Positions 45,905-59,398 of a DNA stretch of 64,000 nucleotides are shown in pieces. The position numbers were made by a program, and so were the translations under genes. The notes below the pieces were generated by a model. That model was given only the letters and a program-made list of their open reading frames with translations. It was not told where the DNA came from and made no database searches. The stretch is from DASPHG01 sp963849605 (GTDB lineage Bacteria > Actinomycetota > Thermoleophilia > Solirubrobacterales > Thermoleophilaceae). Position 1 is the stretch's first letter. Each line of letters opens with the position of its first letter. The stretch lies in assembly GCA_963849605.1 (NCBI GenBank), contig CAWKHX010000002.1:1-64000 (forward strand). Reading direction: 5' to 3'.

Positions 45905-46984
45905 TCAGGCGCACTTCCTGAAGCGAAGCCGCACGGTGCGGTGCTTCAGGCCCGAGTCCCGGAGGAACTCGATGCGGGCGGCGACGACATGCCGGCCCTT
46001 GCTGAGGCGCGACGGGTTCACCGTCACGCCGTAGCGGCCGCGCCAGTCGGCGACGGAGTCGCTGCCAATCCTGCGGCCGTCGAGCGTGAAGAAGACCTTG
46101 CGGACGCGGTGCGCACGCACCCACGCGAAGAACGAGTGCCCACCGCACCCCGTGCGAGGGCTCGCCTTCACGACGTCAGAGGAGACGCGCTCAGGGCAAC
46201 GGCGGATAGCAAGCCGCAGAAGCTCGGGACTCCGGTGCGCGCGGCGGACGAAGTAGACCTTCGCGCGCAGCACGTGCCTGCCGCGCGGGAGCGTCGTCCG
46301 CTCCACCGTCACGGCGAAGACGCCGTCCGAGTCGGGGCGGCGCACGCGCTTGATCACACGGCCGTCGAGCGAGAAGACGACCTGGCGGACCGTGGTCCCG
46401 CGCACGCGCGCGTTGACCGGGCGCAGCAGGCAGGTGCCCTGTGCGTCATCGTCGGCGTCGTTCCCCTTGGGGTCGTGATCGGGCTTCGGCTCGGGTTCGG
46501 GCTCGGGCTCGGGCTCGGGCTGGATGAGGTCCCCGCAGTCGCGCGGCGTGAGCGGCGCCGTGCCGGGGCGGCGCTCGAGCCCCACGTGCGGGCTGACGAT
46601 CACGCCGGGCCCGCTGAGGATGCCGCTGAACGAGCGCCAGTAGCCGGGCTTCGTGACGCTGACGCGATAGTCGCCGTCGCCGACCTCCCAGCCGAAGTTG
46701 CCTTCCTCGTTCGTCTGCTGGGGGTTGGTGTTCGGGGCGATGCCGGGGTCGTTGAAGATGACCGACACGAAGTAGCCGTCGACGTAGCGCTCGAGCGCCA
46801 CGCGCGCGCCCGAGAGGGCGCTGACGCAGCGGGCCTGCTCCGCCGTCGAGCCGTCGGCCACGAGCTCGTTGTACAGCTGCTTGTCGTAGACCGTCGCGCC
46901 CGCTACCGCCGGCAGCGCAAGGGCAGCCGTCGCGGCGACCAGGGCCACGCTCGCGATTCGGTGGGCGAACCCGCGAAGTACCAC
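45905..46984 (-). CDS. Secreted multi-domain protein with carboxypeptidase-regulatory-like fold
   Basis: 359 residues with a signal peptide ending LPAVAGA. Residues about 50-150 hold a CarboxypepD_reg-like/SpaA-like strand set (GDGDYRVSVTKPGYW). A (EP)n linker (residues about 176-190) leads to two similar Ig-like domains, each with VRQVVFSLDGRVIKRV / VRKVFFTLDGRRIGSD and a LPRGRHVLRAKVYFVRR / LSKGRHVVAARIEFLRD strand, and paired cysteines. A TATACA box at 47017-47022 lies about 33 nt upstream of the GTG start and may drive it. Specific function unknown. Confidence 0.7.
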   Translation of the reverse strand: MVLRGFAHRIASVALVAATAALALPAVAGATVYDKQLYNELVADGSTAEQARCVSALSGARVALERYVDGYFVSVIFNDPGIAPNTNPQQTNEEGNFGWEVGDGDYRVSVTKPGYWRSFSGILSGPGVIVSPHVGLERRPGTAPLTPRDCGDLIQPEPEPEPEPEPKPDHDPKGNDADDDAQGTCLLRPVNARVRGTTVRQVVFSLDGRVIKRVRRPDSDGVFAVTVERTTLPRGRHVLRAKVYFVRRAHRSPELLRLAIRRCPERVSSDVVKASPRTGCGGHSFFAWVRAHRVRKVFFTLDGRRIGSDSVADWRGRYGVTVNPSRLSKGRHVVAARIEFLRDSGLKHRTVRLRFRKCA

Positions 46985-47079
46985 GATTGCGGTATCGACA
47001 ACCGCGCGCCCTCGGCTGTATATGTGGCGCCCAGCCCCTCGAACATTCGGCCAGCGGGGTTATGTAGCCCTGGCGCGCC

Positions 47080-50000
47080 CTACTTGAGCTTGAGGCGGTA
47101 CTTCTTCTTGAAGACGACCGTCTCGCCGGCCGACTTGAGCGTGGTCTTCACGACCAGCTTGGACTTCTGGGCCTTGCGGATCGCCTTCCGCTGCTTCTTC
47201 GTCAGCTTCTTCAGCTTGATCACGCCGAATTCACCAGCGGCGAGGCTCAGGTTCTGGGTCCCGAGCTGGATCTTGCGCTTCTTCGCGGCCGCGCTCGCGC
47301 CATCGGCCGTACCGATCAGGACGAGCGTCTTCTTCGCGGCAACCGTGCACGGTGCATCGCAGCCGCCGATCGCGAAGAGCTTGATGGCGCGCTTGCCGAC
47401 CTTCAGCGTGCCCGTCTGGTCCGCCGGTGCGAAGGCGTAGCCCAGGCCGTTCAGGTCGAACGGAAGCTCCTTGACGTCCCCGCCCAGCGCGTTCTCGGCG
47501 TCCTTCTTGACGTCCTTCGGCGGCGGGATGTTGCCGGCCGGCCGACGCTGGATATCCGCCGTCGTGTTGCCGACACTCGTCAGGTTGTAGTTCGGAGCAT
47601 CCGACCCGCCGAGCGAGAAGCCGGTACCGGTGACGGTCTTGTCGTTGCCGGGATCCGGATTGTTGAAGGTCGCGGTGCCGCCCCGCAGCGACACGGCGTC
47701 ACCCGGGACCTCGTTGTTCAGCGAGCGGCTCGTGATCGTTGCCGCGGTCGTGCCGTCGAAGTCCTTGTCGGCGGCCGTGAAGCTGCCGGTGACGTTCCGC
47801 TTGGTGATGTTCGCGGTGTCGGTGGCGAGCGTCCCGATCGTGTAGTTGGCGTTCGAGAGGCTCGCGCCGGTCAGCGTGACGGGCTTGCCGGTGCCGATGT
47901 TCGGGTCGTTGAAGTTCGCCGCGCCGCCGACCAGGGTCACGACGTCGAGGTCGATCACGTCAGCGGCGTTGACCGTACGGCTGGTCACGGTCGCGCCCGT
48001 GACGCCGTTGTAGACCTTGTCCGCGGCGGTGAAGCTGGCGCCGACGGGCTTCGGGTTGATGTCGGCAGCGCCGTCGTCCACCACGAGCGTGTAGTTCGAG
48101 GCCGCACTGCCCGACAGGCTGAACGAGCCTGCGACAATCACCGTCTTGTTCGTGCCGGCGTTGAAGTCGCTGAAATTCGCACCGGTCGGAGTCCCGACGA
48201 GATCGAGTTCCGCGGGTGTGTCGTCGTCCGGCGCGCGGTTCGCGAGGCTCTGCCCCGTGACGTCCGCCGTCGTGGTGCGGTCGTAGGTCTTGTCATTCAC
48301 GGTGAACGTCGCGTGCGCGGTCCGGGTGTTGATCGTGAAGTCGGCCGAAGTGCCGGGGCCGAACGAGTAGTTCGCCGCGGCGAGGGTGCCGCCCGCGCAG
48401 GTGATCGTGTACGGGCTGCCCGCGACCGTCTCGCCCGCGGTGCGCGTGCAATCCGCGGCGCCGGTCACGCCGGCCGAGGACGCGTCCTCGCCGTTTACGA
48501 AGCCGGTCAGGACTCCCGAGAAGGCCGGGTCGGCATCGCCGTAGGTCTTCGAGGCGGGGTTCGCATCGATGTCGATCCCCGCCGGGTTGATCGTGAAGTT
48601 GCCCGTCGTGCCGGTGATGAACGAGTAGTTCGCCGCGTCTAGCGTGCCCGGGGCACAGGTGATCGTGTACGGGCTCCCTGCGACCGTCTCGCCCGGCGTG
48701 CGCGAGCACGAGGGGTCGCCGGTGACGTTGGCCGTGTTCGCGTTCTGGTTGTCGACGAACCCGGTGAGGCCGTAGGTGAGCGCCGGATCAGCGCTGCTCG
48801 GGTCGTAGCTCTTCTGCCTGGGGTTGGCGTTGACCGAGAGCTGCGCCTTGGTGATGTTGAAGCCCGCGCTGACGTAGTCGAGGTCGTAGTTGTTCGCGTT
48901 GAGTGCGAGCGTCCCCTGGTTGATCGAGTAGGGGCTGCCGGCGACCGTCTCCCCGGCCGCGCGCGTCAGGGCGCCCGTGAACGCGTCCGTGAAGGCGAGC
49001 GATCCGGAGGTAATCGAATGCGTGAACACCGGGTCCGTGCTGCTGTCGTTGCTGTACACCTTCGACTGACCCGAGTCGGCCGTGACCGTGACGGGACGGA
49101 GCTCGGCATCGACGATGCGAGCGATGTTCGACGCGGCCGCGTAGGTGCTGTCGCCCGCCTGCGACGCCGTGAGCGTGCAGTTGGTCGTGCCGCTCGTCAT
49201 CGTGGCCGTGGAGCCCAGGAGTGAGCAGCCGCCCGAGGGCGCGATCGTGACTGTGAGCCCGGTCGGGGCATCGCCGGAGTCGAGGGACGTCGCCGTGCCG
49301 ACGTCGAACCCGTCGCCGTAGATCGCGGAGGCCGGGAGGACGTCGGGCCAGTCGATGTGCTGGGCTAGCTTGACCGTTTGCCCCTGCTGGGCCGGCGCGA
49401 TGCCGGGAGCACCGGCAGCGCTCGCGGCGATGTTGTGCGTGCCAGTTCCGCGCGCGGTCGGCTTGTAATAGAAGGTCGTGCCCGTCTGGTTCGTCTGGAT
49501 CGTGCGATCACTCTGCGTCAGCGCGGTCGTGCACGTGTTCTCGCTGAAGAAATCGCCCGCACCATCCGTGTTGACGCTGATCTCCTGGCTCGAGAGCGGG
49601 TTGACCGCCCCGCCCGCAGTGTTCTGCGTCTCGACCGTGATCGGGCCGAGGCATCCGTCGACGACCCCGGTGCGCGCAGGCGTCGAGAAGCCGAGCTTCG
49701 TGGGCTCCGTCTTCAGAGCCAGCGTCTGCGCGACCCATCGGGCCTGCGCGTTGCCGGTCAGGTCAATCTCCTTGGCCCCGCTCGCGCCCGCCGCCGCCTG
49801 CGAGACGTCATACGCGGCCAGACGAGCCGGGTTGGTCCCAGTAGTCCGGGCCCGGTTGTAGAGCGCGCTCATCCCGGACGGGCCGGTGGCGATGGTCGTC
49901 GCATCCTCGAGCGCGAAGATCGCCGTGACGTACTGACCGGGCGCGGTCGTGTTCACGCTGAGCGCATCCGGAGTTTGGTCCTGGTTGAGGGAGGTGTCGG

Positions 50001-50472
50001 TCGCCGGGTTCGTCGTCGTGTTCGCAATCGGATTCCCACCCGTGGCCACGACGTCGTCGTAGCGGGCAATACCCGCGTACGCGGCCGCGTTCCCCGACAG
50101 ACCCCACTGGAAGCTGCTCGCCGCGACATCCCCGGCGTCGGCCACCTTCCAGTAGGTGGCGAGCTTGTTGTCCGGGTTGCTGCCCGTGTTGATGCGCGTC
50201 ACGTTGTGCGTCCACCCGCTCGGGAGCGTGTTGATCGTCACGGTGTCGGAAAGCACCGACACGCTCGCGATCATCACATCGCCCACCGCGAGCCCCGACG
50301 GCTTGTTCACGGTCACCGTGCTCGTGAGCACGCCGCCGTTGTCATTCGAGGTGAAGTCGTTCATGGCGGCGAAGACCGGCACGGCACAGGCCAGTGCGAT
50401 CGCGAATGCGATCACGATCGTGTGCCGCGTCCGGTCAGCGAGTCGAGCGATGAGTGAGCGAGGGGAGTTCAA
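47080..50472 (-). CDS. Large secreted MBG/YDG-repeat surface protein, intact paralogue
   Basis: 1130 residues. After a signal peptide (about 1-36, ending VPVFA) comes an adhesin-type beta domain (about 38-255: NKPSGLAVGDVMIASVSVLS), an Ig-like domain (about 260-370), three MBG units (TVTADSGQSKVY, SVNANPRQKSYD, DIDANPASKTYG) and three YDG units (ATFTVNDKTYDRTTTA, ASFTAADKVYNGVTGA, GSFTAADKDFDGTTAA), each about 85 residues. A Lys-rich C-terminal segment (KKLTKKQRKAIRKAQKSKLV) closes the chain; no LPXTG is seen. TTG start at 50472 with AAAGGA 7 nt upstream. It shares plan, leader and tail with the longer gene upstream. Confidence 0.85.
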   Translation of the reverse strand: MNSPRSLIARLADRTRHTIVIAFAIALACAVPVFAAMNDFTSNDNGGVLTSTVTVNKPSGLAVGDVMIASVSVLSDTVTINTLPSGWTHNVTRINTGSNPDNKLATYWKVADAGDVAASSFQWGLSGNAAAYAGIARYDDVVATGGNPIANTTTNPATDTSLNQDQTPDALSVNTTAPGQYVTAIFALEDATTIATGPSGMSALYNRARTTGTNPARLAAYDVSQAAAGASGAKEIDLTGNAQARWVAQTLALKTEPTKLGFSTPARTGVVDGCLGPITVETQNTAGGAVNPLSSQEISVNTDGAGDFFSENTCTTALTQSDRTIQTNQTGTTFYYKPTARGTGTHNIAASAAGAPGIAPAQQGQTVKLAQHIDWPDVLPASAIYGDGFDVGTATSLDSGDAPTGLTVTIAPSGGCSLLGSTATMTSGTTNCTLTASQAGDSTYAAASNIARIVDAELRPVTVTADSGQSKVYSNDSSTDPVFTHSITSGSLAFTDAFTGALTRAAGETVAGSPYSINQGTLALNANNYDLDYVSAGFNITKAQLSVNANPRQKSYDPSSADPALTYGLTGFVDNQNANTANVTGDPSCSRTPGETVAGSPYTITCAPGTLDAANYSFITGTTGNFTINPAGIDIDANPASKTYGDADPAFSGVLTGFVNGEDASSAGVTGAADCTRTAGETVAGSPYTITCAGGTLAAANYSFGPGTSADFTINTRTAHATFTVNDKTYDRTTTADVTGQSLANRAPDDDTPAELDLVGTPTGANFSDFNAGTNKTVIVAGSFSLSGSAASNYTLVVDDGAADINPKPVGASFTAADKVYNGVTGATVTSRTVNAADVIDLDVVTLVGGAANFNDPNIGTGKPVTLTGASLSNANYTIGTLATDTANITKRNVTGSFTAADKDFDGTTAATITSRSLNNEVPGDAVSLRGGTATFNNPDPGNDKTVTGTGFSLGGSDAPNYNLTSVGNTTADIQRRPAGNIPPPKDVKKDAENALGGDVKELPFDLNGLGYAFAPADQTGTLKVGKRAIKLFAIGGCDAPCTVAAKKTLVLIGTADGASAAAKKRKIQLGTQNLSLAAGEFGVIKLKKLTKKQRKAIRKAQKSKLVVKTTLKSAGETVVFKKKYRLKLK

Positions 50473-50554
50473 CTGAGTCCTTTCAACGAGTCAGGTCTAG
50501 GTTCAGATTCGGGGTTTCGGAGGGCCCTAACAAGAGGCCAACTGGGTGGAAAAC

Positions 50555-50570
50555 GTTCAGTGCGCTGAAC
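50555..50570. promoter_or_regulatory. Palindrome upstream of the intact MBG gene (copy 1)
   Basis: GTTCAG-TGCG-CTGAAC, 83-98 nt upstream of the start. The same palindrome with loop CGGG lies upstream of the second MBG gene, and flanking bases are also partly conserved. It could be an operator or an RNA hairpin. Confidence 0.5.
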
Positions 50571-50583
50571 ACTTCGTTCACCC

Positions 50584-50620
50584 AAAAAGCAGGGGCGGCG
50601 CGAATCCTTCGCGCCGCCCC
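50584..50620 (-). terminator. Intrinsic terminator of the long MBG gene
   Basis: A 13-bp perfect GC-rich stem (50592-50604 with 50608-50620), a 3-nt loop and five T at 50584-50588 on the minus strand. It lies 45 nt after the long MBG gene's stop and isolates it from the next MBG gene. Confidence 0.85.
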
Positions 50621-50664
50621 AATCGCACGACCTGACTCGTGCGCTTTCCCGCGGCGTCCTGCCG

Positions 50665-53600
50665 CTAGGTCTTGAGCTTGTAGGCCTTCTTGTCACTGAC
50701 CGTCCCACCGTCTGAGGTGACGGTCGTCTTGACGACCAGCTTGGCCTTCTGGGCCTTCTTGATGGCCTTCTTCTGCTTCTTGGTGAGCTTCAGCTTCACG
50801 ACGCCGAGCTCGCCCGCAGCCAGGCTCAGGTTCTGAGTCTTGAGCTTCAGCTTCTTGGTCGCAGCGGCGCTCGCACCGGCACCGGTGGTGAGCACGACCG
50901 TCTTCTTGGCAGCGATGTCGCAGGCATCCGTGCAGCCGATTGCGAACAGCGCCTGGTTGGTCGGATCGAGCTTCTTGCCCTGATCCTCAGGTGCGAATCC
51001 AAAGGCCAGGCCAGCGAAATCGGTACCGAGCGGCTTGACGTCGCCACCCAGCTTGTCGGAGGCGCCCTGCTCGAGCTCCTCCTCCGTGGGCGGCTCGTTC
51101 GGATTCGGGGCCGGATCACGCTGGCGGATCGTGGCCGTCGTCGAGTCGACGCTGCCCAGGCTGTAGTTGCCGGCATCGGTGCCAGCAAGGGTGAACGAGA
51201 AGCCGAGCACCGTGATGTCCGCACCCGGGCCCTCGTCGACGAACCCGGCAACGCCGCCGGAGAGGCTCACGTCGTCAGGGCTGAGCACGCCGGTCAGCGA
51301 GCGGCCCGTGATCGTGGCGTCCTTCGTGCCGTCGAAATCCTTGTCGGCGGCCGTGAAGTGCCCGGTCACTGACTTCTTCGTGATGTTGGCCGTGTCGGTC
51401 CCGACTGACGCCAGGGTGTAGTTGGCCACGTCCACTCCGGTCGGATCGAGCACAGCGCCGGTGAGGGTGACCGTCTTGTTGTTGCCGACGTTCGGGTTGG
51501 CGAAGCTCGCCGACCCGCCCGACAGGCTGACGTCGTCCCCGGAGATCGCGCCGTTCAGCGAGCGGCCGGCCACGGTCGCGGCGCTGCTGCCGTTGTAGAC
51601 CTTGTTGTCGGCGGTGAAGCTGCCGGTCACGGACTTCGGCGTGATGTCCGCCGTCAACCCGGCCGGCGGCGTCACCGAGTAATTCCCGGCGTCGGCGCCC
51701 GTGAGCGCGATGGTCGTCGCGTTCACCGGCTTGCCGTTGCCGCGGTTCTTGTTGTTGAACGAGGCCGAGTGGCCGCTGCTGGCAATCGAGACCGTGTCGG
51801 TCGGCTCAGCTCCGCTCAGCGACGCGCCGGTCAGGTCGAGGTTCGCCGACGGGCTGCCGTCGTAGACCTTGCTCTGTGCCGCTGCTCCGCTCACGGTGAG
51901 GCCCTTCGCGGTGATGTCCGCCAGGTCGGTGATCGCACCCGGCGCCAACGTGTAGTTGGCCTCGTCGTTGCTGTCGTTGCCGTCGTCGCCGAGCGAGGCG
52001 CCCGCGAGCGTGACGGTCTTGTCGGTGCCGACGTTCTCGGTGTCGAAGGTCGCCGTCCCTCCTGTGAGGATCACATCCTCAGTCCCGACCACGCCGGTAA
52101 GCGAGCGGGTGCCCGTCGCGGTGGTATCGCCGTCGTAAACCTTGTCGTTGGCCGTGAAGTGGCCGGTCAGCTGCTTAGCGGTGATGTTCGCCTGATCGGT
52201 GATCGGGCTCGCCGACAGCTCGTAGTTGCCACCGTCCGCCCCACCCAGCGTCGCGCCCGCGAGCGTCACCGTCTTGCTGTTCCCGACAGCCGCATCGGCG
52301 AAGGTCGCCGTCCCGCCGGTGAGCGTCACGACGTCGGGCGAGATCACGTCGGCCGCGTCGACCTGGCGGTTGGACGCGGTCGCGCTGGTCAACCCGTCGT
52401 ACTCCTTGTCGGCGGCGGTGAAGCTGCCGTCGACGGGCTTCGCCGTGATGTTCGCCGTCTCCGGGTCGAGCGACAGGCTGTAGTTGCCCGCGTCCGCGCC
52501 GTCGAGGTCGAAGCCGGTCGCCGTGACCGTCTTGTTCGTTACCGACGTTCTTGGTGTCGAAGTCGGCCTCGGCCGCCGAGTCGTCGAGCGTCACGTCGTC
52601 CGTGCCCTCGAGATCCGTCTCGTCGAGGTCGCTCGCGCTGATGTTCGCGTCGGTCAGGCGGTCGTACTGCTTGTTGTCCGGCCGTGAAGCTGGCCGACAC
52701 GGTCTTCTTCGTGATCGTGAAGTCGTTCGTGTCGCCGGCCGTGAACGAGTAGTTGTCAGCGTCGAGCGTGCCGATCGTGCACGAGAGCACGTCGGTGTAG
52801 GTGCCGACGTCCTCGTCGGTGCCGGTGCGCGACGCAGTCCTCGGCGCCGGTCACGCCGCCCGTGGCGCGGTTCTCGCTGAACGCGAAGCCGTTGAGCGTG
52901 GCCGTAAAGGTCGGATCGGCCTGGCCGTAGACCTTCGTGCCCGGGTCGGCGTCGACCGTCAGCTGCTTCTTGTTGATCGTGAAGTCAGCCAGCGTCGCCG
53001 CCCGCGAACGAGTAGTTCGCCGCGTCGAGCGTGCCCTGGGCGCAGGTGATGACGTCGGTGTAGGTGTCGACGTCCTGATCCGAGCCCGTGCGCGTGCAGT
53101 TCGCCTGGCCGGTGACGTTCGCCGAGGTCTCGTCCTCGGCGAACTCGAAGCCGCTCAGCGTGCCCGTGAAGGTCGGGTCAGCCGCTCCGTAGGTCTTCGA
53201 GTCCGGATCCGCGTCGATGTCGAGCTGCTTCTTGTCGATCGTGAAGTCAGCCGCGATCGCCGCCTGCGAACGAGTAGTTGTCGGCGTCGAGCGTGCCCTG
53301 GGCGCAGGAGATCACGTCCGTGTAGGTGCCGACGTCCTCCACCAGCGGGTTCGAACGCGAGCACGAGGCCGTCCCGGTCACGACGGTGTCGTCTTCACCG
53401 TTCACGAAGCCGCTCAGCGTGCCCGTGAAGGTCGGGTCGGCCGCACCGTAGGTCTTCGAGTCCGGGTCGGCGTCGATGTCGAGCTGCTTCTTGTCGATCG
53501 TGAAGTCGGCTGTATCGCCCGCGGTGAACGAGTAGTTCGATGCGTCGAGCGTGCCCGCGGTGCACGAGATCACGTCGGTGTAGGTGCCGGCGTCCTCGTC

Positions 53601-56120
53601 GGTACCGCTGCGATCGCAGTCCTCCGCGCCCGTCACGCCACCGGTCGTCCGGTTCTCACCGAACGAGAAGCCGTTGAGGGTCGCCGTGAAGGGAGGATCC
53701 GTCTCGCCGTAGGTCTTCGACTTGGGATCGGCGTCGACCGTGAGCTCCTTCGGCTCGATCGTGAGGTCGTTCGTGGCACCGGCCGTGAACGAGTAGTTCG
53801 CCGCGTCGAGCGTGCCCGGCGTGCACGAGAGCGCGTCCTCGTATACGCCGACGTTCTCGTTGGTCCCGCTGCGATCGCAGTCCTCCGCGCCGGTGACGCC
53901 GCCGGTGGCGCGGGTCTCACCGAACGCGAAGCCGTTCAGCGTCGCGGTGTATGTCGGATCCGGGCCGTAGGCCTTCGTGGCGGGGTCGGCATCCACCGTC
54001 AGCTGCTTCTTGTTGATCGTGAAGTTCGCGTGCGTCCCGGTGGCGAACGAGTAGTTGTCCGCCGCCAGCGTGCCGGCCGTGCAGCAAGATCACGTTGGTG
54101 TAGGTGCCGGCGTTCTCGACGAGGGGGTTCGACCGTGAGCAGCTCTTGTCGCCGGTCACGCCGGCCGACGTGGCGTCCTCGCCATTGACGAAGCCGCTGA
54201 GCGTGCCTGTGAAGGTCGGATCGGCCTCGCCGTAGGTCTTCGACGCCGGGTCGGCGTTGAGGTTGATCTGCTTGCGGTTGATCGTGAGAGTCGCCGTCGT
54301 GCCCGTCGTGAAGGAGTAGTTCGGGGCGTCGAGCGTGCCCGCTGTGCAGGTGATCGTGTACGGGCTGCCCGCGACCGTCTCCCCTGCTGCCCGCGAGCAC
54401 GACTCCACCCCGGTGATCCCGGTGTTACCCGCATTCTGGCCCGAGACGAACCCGCTCAGCTGGGCCGTGAGCGCCGGATCGGCGGAACCGTAGGTCTTCG
54501 ACTTGTTCTGGGCGTTGACGCTCAGGGCCTTCTTGGTGATGTTGAAGCCCGCGCCGACGAAGCTGAGGGTGTAGTTGTTGCCGGCGGACAGCGTGCCCTG
54601 CGTTGATCGCGTACGGGCTGCCGGCGACGGTCTCGCCCGCGGTCCGCGCGAGCGCGCCGGTGAAGGTGTCGGTTCCGACCAGGTTGCCGGAGGTGACCTG
54701 CTTTGTGAACACCGGGTCCGTGGCAGCGTTGTTGCTGTAGACCTTCGACTGCCCCGAATCGGCGGTAACCGTGATCGGGCGTGGATCGGTCACGATCGTC
54801 CGCACGACCGGTGTTGCCGCGTCGTAGGAGCTATCGCCGGCCTGCGTCGCGGTCAGCGTGCAGTCGGTCGTGGCGCTCGTAATCGTCGTGTTCGAGCCTG
54901 TGAGCGGCCCGCAGCCTCCGGACGGCGTCACCGTCACGGTCAGGCCGGAATCCGACGTTGCCGGACCGATGTCGACGGTATCCCCGTAGACCTGCGGGCT
55001 CGACGGCCCCGCGAAGGTGATCGTCTGGCTCAGCTTGACCGCCTGGGTCTGCTGAGCCTGCGTCAGGCGGGGCCGCAGTCGCGGTGATCTGATGCGCACC
55101 GGTGCCGCGGTCGGTCGGCTTGTAATAGAAGGTGAAGCCTGTCGCGTCCGGTCCCGATCGTGCGATCGGCCTGCGTCGAGCGCGGTCGTTGCAGCCGCGT
55201 CTCGCTGAAGAACGAGCCGGTGCCATCCGCTCGCGAGTCCGACCTCCGTCGCGCTGAGCGGGCTGCACGGGGACGCTGCCGTGTTCTGCGTCTGGACCGT
55301 GATCGGGCCGAGGCAGTCGTTAACGACGCCGGTGCGGGCAGGCGTCGAGAAGCCGAGCTTCGTCGGCTCGGTCTTGAGCGCGATCGTGTGCGTGATCCAA
55401 GGCTGGTTGCCGCCCAGGGTCGCGACCTTGTTGCCGCTACGCAGTCGCGGCCGCCTGGGAGACGTCGAACGCCGCCAGTCGGCCTTCGACACCGGTCGTC
55501 CTGCCCCGTGTTGTACAGCGCGGACATCCCGCGTCGGCGTGGCGATGCTGTCGCCATCGCCTTCGCCGAAGATCGCCGTGACGTACTGGCCGGGCTGCGG
55601 TCGTGGTCACGCCCGTCGCCGTCGCCGGGCTGCCCGAGTTGTTCGTCGTGTCGGTAGTCGGATTTGTCGCACTCGCCGCGACAGGAGTGCCCGCGGTTAC
55701 GACGACGTCGTCGTAACGCGCGATGCCGCCGAACGCACGCGCGCCGACCGAGAGCGTGAACGTGAAGCTCGCCGCGGCTGCCTCCGTCGCGTCGGCCTCG
55801 TTCCAGAACGAAACAAGCGTCGTGTCCGGATTCCCCGACTCCGTGGTCCGCTTCGCGATCTGCGTCCACCCTGGCGCGGTCACCGTCGTCGACGCCACGC
55901 CGCGGAACACCACGCTCGCGATCATCACGTCGCCGGCGGCGAGCCCAGCCGGCTTGTTGACGACGACCGTCGTACCGGCGACATCGCCGTTGTCGTTCGA
56001 GTCGAAGGAGTTCGCCGCGAACACCGGGACGGCGACCGCGAGGACGACGACGAAGGCGGCCAACACGGTCAGGCGTGAGCGGCCGGCGAGCTTACGAGCG
56101 AGTGAGCGAGGCTTGAGCAT
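50665..56120 (-). pseudogene. Larger MBG/YDG-repeat surface protein, frame-broken many times
   Basis: From ATG 56120 (MLKPRSLARKLAGRSRLTVL, signal peptide) to 50665 the reading jumps frame many times between about 52500 and 55600, while the last 1.8 kb (from about 52400) is open. Joined, it would be about 1800 residues: adhesin-type N-terminal domain, Ig-like domain, about eight MBG units (from TVTADSGQSKVYSN, then DADPxSKTYG-type starts) and six YDG units (KVYDGDTTA-type), then the same Lys-rich tail as the shorter paralogue (KLTKKQKKAIKKAQKAKLV). About ten frame changes fall within 55050-55600 alone. Real decay or poor sequence in repeats are both possible. Confidence 0.75.
52800..54750 (-). 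repeat. Tandem MBG-coding repeats of about 260 bp
   Basis: The codons for the K(T/V/A)YG motif recur at about 52927, 53187, 53451, 53708, 53968, 54232 and 54491, a spacing of 257-264 bp (about 87 residues). Neighbouring units are near-identical in places (for example 53187 and 53451). The downstream YDG part has a similar period near 265 bp. Confidence 0.85.
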
Positions 56121-56224
56121 GTGGAGTGAGAGTCCTTTCGAGCGAGTCAGGTCACGCATGAGTCAGGTAGGGACAGACTCGGCGTCCGAAGGGGCCCCCG
56201 CAATGGGCCGCCTGGCCGTAAATC

Positions 56225-56240
56225 GTTCAGCGGGCTGAAC
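56225..56240. promoter_or_regulatory. Palindrome upstream of the longer MBG gene (copy 2)
   Basis: GTTCAG-CGGG-CTGAAC, 105-120 nt upstream of the start codon at 56120. Arms are identical to those of copy 1 at 50555-50570; only the 4-nt centre differs. Confidence 0.5.
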
Positions 56241-56258
56241 GTTTCGCTTAGGAGATGA

Positions 56259-56274
56259 ACGCCTGGACAGGCGT
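56259..56274 (-). terminator. Small hairpin after carB
   Basis: ACGCCT/AGGCGT (56259-56264 with 56269-56274) with a 4-nt loop lies 13 nt after the carB stop. No T-run follows. It may end the pyrR-carB transcript. Confidence 0.4.
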
Positions 56275-56287
56275 CGTCAGGCGTCGG

Positions 56288-59384
<3,097 letters not shown>

Positions 59385-59398
<14 letters not shown>

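Noticed and set aside
50555..56240. CRISPR array or mobile element in the repeat island
   Set aside because: Repeats are about 260 bp, coding and in frame with MBG/YDG domains; no short direct repeats with unique spacers, and no transposase or inverted-repeat ends.
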